Part shown: in pieces, positions 28,013 to 37,443 of the stretch
Numbering within the stretch: the stretch's first letter is position 1
Layout: every line of letters begins with the position of its first letter
Origin: Bacteroidota bacterium
Lineage (GTDB): Bacteria; Bacteroidota; Bacteroidia; Chitinophagales; Chitinophagaceae
Direction: 5' to 3'
Assembly (NCBI GenBank): GCA_016711825.1
Contig: JADJSG010000004.1
Coordinates: forward strand, 483,600-547,599
Length of the DNA stretch: 64,000 bases
Translations under genes and position numbers: made by a program
Notes under the pieces: model-generated
Told to the model about the DNA's origin: nothing
Seen by the model: only the letters and a program-made list of their open reading frames with translations
Databases searched by the model: none

Positions 28013-29422
28013 CTAAAATCTAAAATAAATAAATGGATTATATGTACTGGACGAAAGCATAGCTAAACTCAAAATGAAGAGTATAAGATATATTACATCT
28101 TTTATCTTTTTAAAACCAATTGTCTGTTGCGATGAAAATAGTTTGTGTACTGGGAATATAAAGAAACATCCCGCTAAGAAGGTGAACAATACATTTGATC
28201 TAAGGTAATACATTGGGTAGTAGGCCAATGAAGAATAGGTATCAATAAAGAATAATTTTTTAAGATAAAACTCAATATCCGATATATTCTCGATTCGAAA
28301 AAAGAGCCACGCTATTACCACAATAAATAATGTATAAATACGAGATAGAAAACGAGGTACTTTATTTAGAATAGTGCCTAGCCCCGCACGTTCAAGAACT
28401 AGAAAAAAACCATGAAACAGCCCCCAAATCAAGTAGTTCCAACTTGCACCATGCCATAAACCTGTCAGAAAAAAAATTATCAATAGATGCAGATAAGTTC
28501 TACCTAAGCCTTGCTTATTACCTCCCAAAGGTATATATACATAATCTCTAAAAAATGTACTTAAACTGATGTGCCAACGGCGCCAAAAATCCTTGATAGA
28601 TGTAGCCGAATATGGGAAATTGAAATTCTCTAAAAATTCAAACCCCATGACTCTGGCCAAACCAATAGCCATATCAGAATATCCTGAGAAATCATAATAG
28701 ATTTGCAAGGTATAGCAAAGTAAAGCAAGCCATGTGAGTGGGCCTGACACATGTTTGTGTTCTAATGCAAATATTTGATCGGCTATATTGCCCAAGGTAT
28801 TTGCTATCAGTAACTTTTTAGAAAGTCCAATAATGAATCGAGCAGTTCCTTTATATAATTTCTCACTTGTAATAGTTCTGGCTCGCAATTGCTTGTCAAT
28901 ATCTTTATAGCGAACTATCGGTCCTGCTATTAATTGAGGAAAGAATAAGACGTATAAGCCCACATTAAGTGGATTACGAGATAGTTCAGCATCCTTCCTG
29001 TAGATATCTGTGATATAGGTGAGACCATGAAATGTAAAGAATGAAATCCCCAAAGGCAGATGTATCATTTGTCCCGGGGTTAGCTTAGGTATATTTATCA
29101 AAGAACTCAATATGTCGTTAATGATAAAATTATAATACTTGAAATAGACTAAGAAAGACAAATTGACCAGCACCCCGGCACCAAGAACCATTCTTTTGAT
29201 TGTATCGGATTTTGTATCGTGAATCCATATTCCTGTAAAATAATTAACCAAGATGGAAAACATCACCAGTATACTATATTCTTTTTCGCCCCAGAAATAA
29301 AACACCAAACTGGCAAAGAACAATAACATGTTTTGAAGGTAAATACTTCGTTTTGCCAATGCATAGAGAATAAGTACAATGGGCAAAAAATAAAAAAGAA
29401 AAATAGGCGAACTAAATACCAT
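28013..29422 (-). CDS. AlgI-like MBOAT O-acyltransferase
   Basis: 469-residue membrane-bound O-acyltransferase that passes acetyl groups across the inner membrane for glycan acetylation. Signature PLGISFFTFHGLTYITDIYR, CYTLQIYYDFSGYSDMAIGL, FWRRWHISLSTFFRDYVYIPLGG and the catalytic His region TGLWHGASWNYLIWG. The AlgJ-like gene follows after one base, the usual partner order. Likely decorates the glycan made by the adjacent locus. Confidence 0.93.
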   Translation of the reverse strand: MVFSSPIFLFYFLPIVLILYALAKRSIYLQNMLLFFASLVFYFWGEKEYSILVMFSILVNYFTGIWIHDTKSDTIKRMVLGAGVLVNLSFLVYFKYYNFIINDILSSLINIPKLTPGQMIHLPLGISFFTFHGLTYITDIYRKDAELSRNPLNVGLYVLFFPQLIAGPIVRYKDIDKQLRARTITSEKLYKGTARFIIGLSKKLLIANTLGNIADQIFALEHKHVSGPLTWLALLCYTLQIYYDFSGYSDMAIGLARVMGFEFLENFNFPYSATSIKDFWRRWHISLSTFFRDYVYIPLGGNKQGLGRTYLHLLIIFFLTGLWHGASWNYLIWGLFHGFFLVLERAGLGTILNKVPRFLSRIYTLFIVVIAWLFFRIENISDIEFYLKKLFFIDTYSSLAYYPMYYLRSNVLFTFLAGCFFIFPVHKLFSSQQTIGFKKIKDVIYLILFILSLAMLSSSTYNPFIYFRF

Positions 29423-29606
29423 ACCATGGTAAAGGTAGTTTTACACTTCGTTTTATACAAGAAGTCCTATTAATCTTTCTTGAATATTTTTTCTCCCTTT
29501 GATCAATAGGCATTTCTCATACTTTCTTATAATTGTCGATTCGGCAACTTTGCACTTATCGCTTCGTGTAGCAAAATTAGTTTTATATTTAGCACAAATT
29601 GCAAAC

Positions 29607-30023
29607 ATGAAATACATATTTACTTTATTATTGTATAGTTGCATAACAACATTCAATACTCAATTATGTGCTGCACAACAGTTGCAAGCAAGTAGCATCT
29701 TTCAAATCTGGGATCTACCCTATGAAGAACAACATCAAATGCTCAAAGCAAAAAAATTTACCAAAGTATATGGTGGACCCAAAAAAGAAGGTGGATTTTT
29801 ATATTTATTTCATTGCAAAGTAGCTAAAGAATATCTTTTTATCAATTATGATGAAGCTTATCATACCACATTGATCAATTATTACATGGCTTCCAAAGCT
29901 CATTACCTTAAATTTATCGCTCCATCCAATACAAATTCCCTCGATAATAAAATATTACCCCAAGGACTTACCCTTTATGAAGACGGCAAGAAATACTATC
30001 AGGTGATTTTGACAAAAAAATAA
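29607..30023 (+). CDS. secreted protein of unknown function
   Basis: 138 residues beginning with a signal peptide (KYIFTLLLYSCITTFNTQLCAAQ). No domain recognised; the body has aromatic and Lys-rich stretches without Cys. I placed the start at 29607 where the signal peptide begins; the longer frame from 29499 adds no secretion-compatible N-terminus. A -7-like TATATTTAG lies just upstream. Isolated between the divergent MBOAT gene and the convergent hscA. Confidence 0.65.
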   Translation: MKYIFTLLLYSCITTFNTQLCAAQQLQASSIFQIWDLPYEEQHQMLKAKKFTKVYGGPKKEGGFLYLFHCKVAKEYLFINYDEAYHTTLINYYMASKAHYLKFIAPSNTNSLDNKILPQGLTLYEDGKKYYQVILTKK

Positions 30024-30047
30024 GTTCGCACAATTAAGCGTTTTGCA

Positions 30048-31899
30048 TTACACCCCTTTCCCTTTCAAGGCTTCAGCCACTGCGATATCCATCACCCGTT
30101 CGGCATAAGGTGACGAAACGGCGTTCAATTGTTCGGTAGCTGCTAGTATCCGGTCTTTATTTTTTCATCAATCGCTTGTTGCAACTGCGCTATAGCCAAT
30201 TGAGTAGCTTGTTGTTCTTCCGTAGTAATATGTATATTATGTTTAAACAAAAAGTTTTCGGTTAATTGCAACATCGTGCTTGCCTCCGTGATTGCTTCTA
30301 TAAGCGATCGGGTTTGGATATCTTCTTTAGCATGGGTAATGGAAGCCAATAGTCTACTTTCGACTTCCGAGTCTGTTAAGCCATATTGTGGTTTTACTTC
30401 TATTTGTTGTGCTACCCCACTTCTTAATTCAGTGGCACTTACCTGCAATATACCATCAGCATTGATCACAAATTGAATCGCTACTTTAGGCAATCCAGCA
30501 GGCATGGCAGGTATCCCTTGTAATGTGAATGAAGCAAGTTTGCGATTGTCACTGACTAAATCGCGCTCACCCTGATACACCGAAACAATGATACCCGTTT
30601 GTCCATCTTTTTGGGTGGTATATTGGCGACTTGCCTTACAAGGTATTTTGTTGTTGCGTGGTATCAGCACATCCATCAAACCTCCCATGGTTTCAATACC
30701 TAAACTTAAAGGGGTAACATCAAGCAATAAAGTGTCTGTATTATTCCCTGCTAATATATCAGCTTGAATGGCAGCACCCATAGCTACTACTTCATCTGGA
30801 TTGACCTGATCGTATAATTCACAATCGAAAAAAGTTTGTACAGATTGTTTTATCAGCGGAATCCTGGTACTTCCCCCTACCATTACCACCCCTGCAATGT
30901 CTTTTTTTTCTAATCCACTATCTTTAAGTGCTTGACCACAACACACAATTGTTTTAGCAACTAATTGTTCAATCAGGATTTCAAATTCTTTTTTTGAAAT
31001 AAACACCTTTTCATTATTTACCTGCGATTCAAAATAATCTGAAGTACTCAATTGTTTTTTGGCCTCTTCGGCAGTTAATCGAATGGTTTGCGATAGTTCC
31101 TTGTGTTGCTGTAAAAATTCGGGCGTCCAATGTAGCTGGGTCATAAAATGTTGCATTATCAAATGGTCAAAATCATCTCCTCCCAAATAAGTATCGCCAT
31201 TGGTACTCAACACATCAAAAACACCTCCAGTCATTTTCAAAACAGAAATATCAAATGTTCCCCCGCCCAAATCATATACAGCAATATTTTTTGATGCTTC
31301 CTCTTGCAAACCAATACCATAGGCCAAACTTGCTGCGGTAGGTTCGTTGACAATACGCAGCACTTCCAAACCGGCTAGTTTACCAGCATCACGGGTCGCT
31401 TGACGTTGTGTGTCATTAAAATAAGCAGGTACGGTAATCACACATTTTGTAATCTCCATTTTCAACACATGTTCGGCCCGTTGCTTTAATTCTTTCAATA
31501 TCAATGACGACAATTCGGTGGGTGTGTAAAATTGATTACCGACTTGAATTTTTACTAAACTTTCGGTGTTGTTATCTATAATTTTATAGGAGAAGTTTTG
31601 GGTGTTTTTGACATCGTTGTATGACTTCCCCATCAGTCGTTTACACTATAAATGGTATGGGCGGCATCGGTTTCTAAATACTTTTTAGCAGCCTGACCAA
31701 CTGTGATATTACCGTCAGCACCAATATGTATTACTGAAGGCACTAAGGTGGTATTATCAATATCTTTCAACACCATCGGCTTTTTGGTTTCGGGATGTAT
31801 GATTGACACGAGGCTGTTGGTGGTACCCAAATCTATACCCACAATCACTTCGTCTTGTTGTATTGAACCTGTAGCTAAGTTGATAGAAATTTTGGCCAT
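30048..31899 (-). CDS. hscA: Fe-S cluster assembly chaperone HscA (Hsp70 family), two frameshifts
   Basis: Specialised Hsp70 for iron-sulfur cluster transfer from IscU. MAKISINLATGSIQQ and IVGIDLGTTNSLVS open the ATPase domain; YDLGGGTFDISVL, GGSTRIPLI and the substrate-binding DVTPLSLGIETMGG follow. Frame breaks near 31648 (one A missing; repaired TIYSVKRLMGKSYNDVK) and near 30160 (A run; repaired end AERVMDIAVAEALKGKGV). Repaired length 617 residues against 616 for E. coli HscA. ATG at 31899 chosen for the family N-terminus. No isc/suf partner adjacent. Confidence 0.88.
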
Positions 31900-31915
31900 A
31901 ATGCTATTTTGTGTG

Positions 31916-31961
31916 CAAATGTAATACCATTGTGATGTATAAAACAACGTGATGTTTTATA
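31916..31961 (-). promoter_or_regulatory. hscA promoter with overlapping inverted repeat
   Basis: Minus-strand -7 box TACATTTG (31916-31923) stands 16 nt before the hscA start. Just upstream, where a -33 box would lie, TATAAAAC (31938-31945) and GTTTTATA (31954-31961) form an 8-bp inverted repeat with an 8-nt spacer, a plausible operator. Confidence 0.45.
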
Positions 31962-32290
31962 AAACGTACGATTAAATCTATATTCACTATAGAACTGGAT
32001 GATGACAATGATACAAAAACGGACTATTAAACAGCTCTTTTGGAATATCATTCCAGTTTGAATTTTAGAATAGGTTACAAATCACCCTGTTAACACTAAA
32101 TCAAGTCTCAATAAGACATTGTAGGTTTTAGACATTTTTTTTGATCATTCATACAATTATCCTCCATGCGATAAACAGCTCATATGTATATCGAATTGAG
32201 AGCCTTCTATCAAAGATTCATCGCTTATCATTTATATATGAACTTAATATTATGAAATTGTTTTATTTTTAACCCCTATTCCTATTCATT
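31962..32290. other. intergenic stretch without visible gene
   Basis: Divergent region between hscA and the T9SS phosphatase. AT-rich; I see no ORF with coding character, no terminator-like hairpin and no copy of the dispersed element. Confidence 0.5.
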
Positions 32291-34113
32291 ATGCGTTTAT
32301 TCGTTTGGGTGATGTTGCTTACATTATGTTTGACAGAAAAAAACATGGCCCAAACGCTGATTCGTGGGCCCTATATGAATATGGCCACTCCTCACAGTAT
32401 TATTATTCAGTGGCGCACCGATATGGCTATCAACAGTCGTGTTCAATATGGCACCGACCCCAACAATTTAAACATGTCGGCTGAACTACCCATTTTAACC
32501 ACCGAACATAGCATAAAGCTCATCAACCTTTTGCCCGATACCAAATATTATTACAATATAGGCACTTCGTTATTTATACTTCAAGGAGATCATCAAAATT
32601 ATTTCCGTACAGCACCGGTTGCCCATCCAAAATATAATAAGCCCATTCGGTTTTGGGCAATGGGCGATATGGGCAAAGCAACGCCACAAGAAACCGCCGT
32701 AAAAGAAGCGTTTAAAAAATATGTCGATACAAATTATGTCGATGGTTTTATATTATTGGGTGATAATGCCTACCCTTCAGGGTTTGATTCAGATTATCAG
32801 TACGGATTTTTCAATTATTTCCAAAACGATATCACAAAACATACTGTCCTATGGCCATGTTTGGGCAATCATGATTATGCCAATGACAATTTTCAACGTA
32901 TGAATCATCAAATTGTTTATTTTGATATTTTTCAAATCCGCAAAACGCTGAAATGGGCGGTGTGGCAAGCAATAATGAAAGATATTATTCATTTAATTAC
33001 GGCAATATTCATTTTGTAAATCTTGATTCATATGGTTTAGAAAATGTAAGCGGTAATTATTATGGGTTAGCAGATACTGCTTTTTCGCCCCAGGTACAAT
33101 GGCTCAAATATGATTTAAGCCAAAATACAATGCCCTGGGTAATAGTGAGTTATCATCATCCCCCTTATTGCATGGGTACCCATAATTCTGACTACGAATC
33201 CGACCTCGTGGCATTACGTACCAACTTAAACCCGATATTGGAAAAATACAATGTTGACCTTGTACTCAATGGTCATTGCCATTCATATCAGCGAAGTAAT
33301 TTTATTAAAAACCATTTCGGACTTGAAGCCTCTTTTGATTCTAGCTTACACTTAGTACAAAATACTTCAGGCAGGTATGACGGCACCCCCAATTCATGTA
33401 TGTATATCAAAAACACTGGTTCAAAAAAGGACAGTGGTGTAATATATGCGGTAGTAGGATCAGGAAGTGCTATTCCTCAATGGGCACAAATGACATGGCC
33501 ACATAGTGCTATGCAATATTCAAACTATCTAGACAATGGTTCCATGTTAGTAACGGTTGAAGGCAATAGCCTGCATGCTGTTTGGATTAGTACTGATACT
33601 ATGCAGGTAGTGAAAGATGAATTTACGATAATTAAACAAGCTAATACAAAGAAAACCATTCAAAGCAATTACCCTGCAACCATTCCCCTTAAAGCCAGTT
33701 GGAAAAATGGCAAACATCTATGGAGTACAGGTGATACTACCCAACAGATTATATGGGTAGCCACCCATGATACCGTATTGTATGTAAGTGATAGCTGGAA
33801 TTGCCTTACCGATACCTTTCATATAACGGATGCAGGTGTGATGATGGGTCAAAGCATACATGAAACGTTTACTGCTACGCTATTTCCCAACCCCACATCC
33901 AAACAAATTCGTATGGAGTTAATGCCAAACACCCAATACGAATTGATTTTGAGTACCGAAACAGGACAAACGATCATGAAATACAAATGGATGGCTAATG
34001 ATAAAATGAACACAATCTCATTGCCTGAACATATCATAGCAGGTACCTATATCCTATCAGTAAAAAATGATAAGAATCAGTTTTTTACCAGCAAAATAAC
34101 ACTGCTGGAGTAG
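32291..34113 (+). CDS. T9SS-secreted purple acid phosphatase-like metallophosphoesterase, one frameshift
   Basis: Signal peptide, N-terminal fibronectin-like domain (SIIIQWRTDMAINSRVQYG), then a metallophosphoesterase: MGDMGK, LLGDNAYPSG, GNHDY, YHHPPY, NGHCHSYQRS supply the dinuclear metal ligands. The C-terminal 75 residues from LFPNPTSKQI are a T9SS type A sorting domain. The frame breaks at the T run near 32930; one added T joins YFDIF to SNPQNAEMGG. About 607 residues after repair. Secreted or surface phosphatase. Confidence 0.87.
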
Positions 34114-34156
34114 GAAAATGAAGATAAATATGCGATATTTGCATTCTTTATTTTCT

Positions 34157-35224
34157 ATGTCAAAAGTAACTTTTACCAATAACCCACGCCCATTCAAGAT
34201 GCTTCTTGATGAGCGTATCGATCAGTATTTCAAAAGCAATAATATTCCCCAACGAGGCAATTGGCAATTGTATGCCAAAACCATTATTTTACTGGTGTCA
34301 TTATTTACCGTTTATGGTATCATCTTAGCAATACAACCTCCCAGCTGGATAAGTTTATTGCTTTGTGGCGTGGTTGGTTTTATTCAAGCCACCATCGGAT
34401 TTAATGTTATGCATGATGCTGCACACGGTAGTTATAGCGACAATAACAAAGTGAATAATCTGATAGCTTTTTTAGGAGGCGATTTGATGGGGGGAAGTAC
34501 TTTTCTGTGGAAAATAAAACACAATATTCTTCATCATACTTACACCAATATAGATGGCCTTGATGACGATATTGCTAAATATCCGATGTTTCGATTGCAT
34601 CCCGAACAACAAGTGCGATGGTTTCATCGTTACCAACATTTATATTCATTACCTCTTTATTTTTTTACCACTTTCAACTGGATTTTATTTGATGATTATT
34701 GGAAACTGGTCACCAAAAAAATCAATACAACAGAAATTAGAACCATGAAAACAAGCGATCATGTTGAATTTTGGTTAGGCAAAATGCTTAATCTGACTTT
34801 ATTCTTCATCATTCCCATTTTTATTTTTGGATTCTGGAAAGCATTACTCGGATTTTTTGTTATGCATGCCGTTTTAGGTGTTACGTTGGCCTTAGTGTTT
34901 CAAATGGCTCATGCCGTGGAAGAAGCAGCTTTTCCCATACCCAACGAACAAAGCAAAATTGAAAATGAGTGGGCTTTACATCAAGTAAATACAACGGTAA
35001 ACTTTGCCATGAACAATAAAGTAATTTCATGGTTAGTGGGTGGGCTCAACTACCAGGTAGAGCATCATTTATTCCCCAAAATATCTCATATTCATTATCC
35101 TGAAATAAGCAAGATTGTAAAGAAAACCTGCGAGGATTTGAAAATTAAATACAATGCATTTCCTACTTTTGGACAAGCATTGGCTTCTCACTTTATTTAC
35201 CTTCGTCAAATGGGTATTAACTAA
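34157..35224 (+). CDS. membrane fatty-acid desaturase (acyl-lipid/acyl-CoA type)
   Basis: Di-iron integral-membrane desaturase with the three histidine boxes HDAAH, HNILHHTYTN and QVEHHLFPKISH, and paired membrane segments around them. The third box begins QxxHH as in front-end and delta-6-like desaturases, but there is no N-terminal cytochrome b5 domain. Start is MSKVTFTNNPRPF at 34157 or the ATG at 34118, which gives 13 more residues. Confidence 0.9.
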   Translation: MSKVTFTNNPRPFKMLLDERIDQYFKSNNIPQRGNWQLYAKTIILLVSLFTVYGIILAIQPPSWISLLLCGVVGFIQATIGFNVMHDAAHGSYSDNNKVNNLIAFLGGDLMGGSTFLWKIKHNILHHTYTNIDGLDDDIAKYPMFRLHPEQQVRWFHRYQHLYSLPLYFFTTFNWILFDDYWKLVTKKINTTEIRTMKTSDHVEFWLGKMLNLTLFFIIPIFIFGFWKALLGFFVMHAVLGVTLALVFQMAHAVEEAAFPIPNEQSKIENEWALHQVNTTVNFAMNNKVISWLVGGLNYQVEHHLFPKISHIHYPEISKIVKKTCEDLKIKYNAFPTFGQALASHFIYLRQMGIN

Positions 35225-35510
35225 AGCGTTAGCATAACCAATCATTGATCTATACAGCAAATAGGTTCAATCCTATTTTTGATGATTGTATCTCATTTAT
35301 TTTTTGCTATTCAAAAATATTTATGATTTGCTTTATAAAAACAAAGGTTGAAGTTCATTATTTTGGTTCTATACTTCAATCCAATAATCTATTGATACTG
35401 ATTTGAAGGCATTATTAAAAATAAAAAATAATATTACCATGGATGACTGCTGCTTTTTATTTTAAAATAAAAGGAGTACTATTATACTTACATTTATAAT
35501 ATTACATCTT
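35225..35510. other. intergenic stretch without visible feature
   Basis: AT-rich, no coding frame, hairpin terminator or repeat copy recognised; presumably carries the promoter of the collagen-like gene. Confidence 0.4.
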
Positions 35511-37289
35511 ATGAAACATTTATTTTTAACAATACTCACGATGTGTGTATTGCATCAATTCAACTTTGCACAATCACCCAAACTTTTTAACTATCAAGGT
35601 ATTGCACGTGATGCCACAGGTAATCCACTCATCAGCCAATCCTTATCACTCAAACTTTCAATTCTTCCGACCTCAGACGCTACATTGCCCGAATATGAAG
35701 AAACCCAAATAATCAAAACCAATGAATTTGGGTTGTATACCTTACAAATTGGAAATGGACAGGTACTTTCAGGAGAGATGAATAAGGTTCGATGGGAAAC
35801 AGGCAATAAATATATTAAAGTAAGCATCGACCCCAATGGTGGACATCAATATGTGGATGCAGGTACTACCCAATTACTTTCAGTGCCTTATGCATTGTAT
35901 GCTGACAAAGCAGGAATTACCATTAAAGAGGGTTCAGACGGCAAAACAAGAAGTGGCGCTGTGAATTCTGACGCACCCCATGTAGCTGGCGATGCGGGTT
36001 ATTTAACAAGATTTACCGCTTTCAATACCATAGGCAAATCGGCGTTTTACCAAAGTGCCATTGGGAATATTGGGTTAGGTACCATTACACCCAGTGCATT
36101 GTCGAAGTTGCATATCAAACAAGAGAGCCCGGTTGGAGGTAATTTAGAATATTTGCGTATGCAAAATTTAGACCCCAATGGGTATGGCAAATTTATTATG
36201 TACAATGATGTAGCAAACAACTATGCCACTTTTACAAAATATGGCAGCACGTATACTGGTGGCTATCCAGGTCCCAATGTATCTTCTCAATTTCCTTATG
36301 CCAATTTATTGGCCTTTGGAAACAATACAGGTCCCTTTTTGTTATCAAACAATGGCAATGTAGGTATTGGTATCGTGAGTGCTGGAAATACGGTATTGAA
36401 GTTTAATGTTACCCATCCTACAGGCAATGTAGGGATCGGTGGTAGTGCTACACCTGCAGCTCCCATTCATTTTAACAACAATGCCAGCAATGAAACTATT
36501 TTATTGACTAATAACACTACTGCACATACCATCAATGATGGATTGGCGATAGGAAACAATGGCAACACAGCCTTTATCCTAAACAATGAAAATGCTGATT
36601 TACGTCTGGGGATTCAAGCTATGCCAGACATTGTGACCTTACACGCAAATGGCACTACCGACTTTGCAGGTCAAATAAAAATTGCAGGGGGTAGCCCGGG
36701 TGCTGGTAAAGTATTGGTATCAGATGCAACAGGTTTAGCTACCTGGCAAACTGGCCCCGTAGGACCGCAAGGCCCAACGGGAGCTACTGGTCCACAAGGC
36801 CCTGCAGGTCCCGCAGGTGCTGATGGACAAGGAGGCGTTACCACTGCAGGTGCTGATATTGCCATTACGGGTAGTGGTACAGTTGGAGACCCTTATGTTG
36901 TAAGTTCACGAACCTATACCATCGGCTTATGGCCCGAACTTGGTGGTTACGTTTTTTCGATAAGCCCAGATGGCAAACATGGCGTAGTGTGTGAAACCCA
37001 AGATCAGCCAGTAAGTGGCTGGTATGATGCAAAAAATAGGATTTCAAACCCTGCAAATCATAGTACCGATGGGCAACGTTATAGAGATTGGAGACTTCCT
37101 ACCCTTTTTGAATTAAATGAAATGTTTGTCCAAAAACTAGCCATTGGAGGGTTTTCCAATACCACTTACTGGAGTGGTACCGATTATGATGAATTATTTG
37201 CTTTGGCCATAAATTTTATAAATGGAAATGAACCTGCATTCTCCAAATTCCAGGATGCCATTAATGTTCGTGCAGTCAGAACGTTTTGA
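35511..37289 (+). CDS. secreted protein with collagen-like segment and Lcl/DUF1566 C-terminal domain
   Basis: 592 residues. Signal peptide; an N-terminal domain common in Bacteroidota surface proteins (FNYQGIARDATGNPL to LSVPYALYADKA); a Gly/Asn-rich middle with repeated NVGIG motifs as in fibre-type proteins; a short collagen-like run of Gly-x-y triplets (from about residue 418, GPQGPTGATGPQGPAGPAG); and a C-terminal DUF1566/Lcl-type domain (DWRLPTLFELNEMF, YWSGTDYD, NVRAVRTF). Probably a surface adhesin. No T9SS domain seen. Confidence 0.82.
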   Translation: MKHLFLTILTMCVLHQFNFAQSPKLFNYQGIARDATGNPLISQSLSLKLSILPTSDATLPEYEETQIIKTNEFGLYTLQIGNGQVLSGEMNKVRWETGNKYIKVSIDPNGGHQYVDAGTTQLLSVPYALYADKAGITIKEGSDGKTRSGAVNSDAPHVAGDAGYLTRFTAFNTIGKSAFYQSAIGNIGLGTITPSALSKLHIKQESPVGGNLEYLRMQNLDPNGYGKFIMYNDVANNYATFTKYGSTYTGGYPGPNVSSQFPYANLLAFGNNTGPFLLSNNGNVGIGIVSAGNTVLKFNVTHPTGNVGIGGSATPAAPIHFNNNASNETILLTNNTTAHTINDGLAIGNNGNTAFILNNENADLRLGIQAMPDIVTLHANGTTDFAGQIKIAGGSPGAGKVLVSDATGLATWQTGPVGPQGPTGATGPQGPAGPAGADGQGGVTTAGADIAITGSGTVGDPYVVSSRTYTIGLWPELGGYVFSISPDGKHGVVCETQDQPVSGWYDAKNRISNPANHSTDGQRYRDWRLPTLFELNEMFVQKLAIGGFSNTTYWSGTDYDELFALAINFINGNEPAFSKFQDAINVRAVRTF

Positions 37290-37398
37290 TGTTTTGTTTT
37301 TTAGGATCTTTGGTCACTTAAAGTAATGGATATTGATAAATACGAATGCTATTCACACAAAGTGAAGACGATACTACTGTTAAGGTAAACCAAATTCA

Positions 37399-37429
37399 TT
37401 TGTGTTTACTTTTTTTATTTTTACATTTG
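37399..37429 (+). promoter_or_regulatory. Bacteroidota promoter of the 37.4-kb gene
   Basis: TTTG (37399-37402), 19 bp, then TACATTTG (37422-37429): an exact match to the phylum consensus TTTG-N19-TAnnTTTG. It supports translation from 37444 rather than from the upstream GTG at 37402. Confidence 0.75.
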
Positions 37430-37443
37430 CTTTTCACTACATT

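Noticed and set aside
30143..31947. Possible programmed frameshift or pseudogene in hscA
   Set aside because: Two independent shifts at homopolymers and restoration of the exact family length fit random errors better than programmed recoding.
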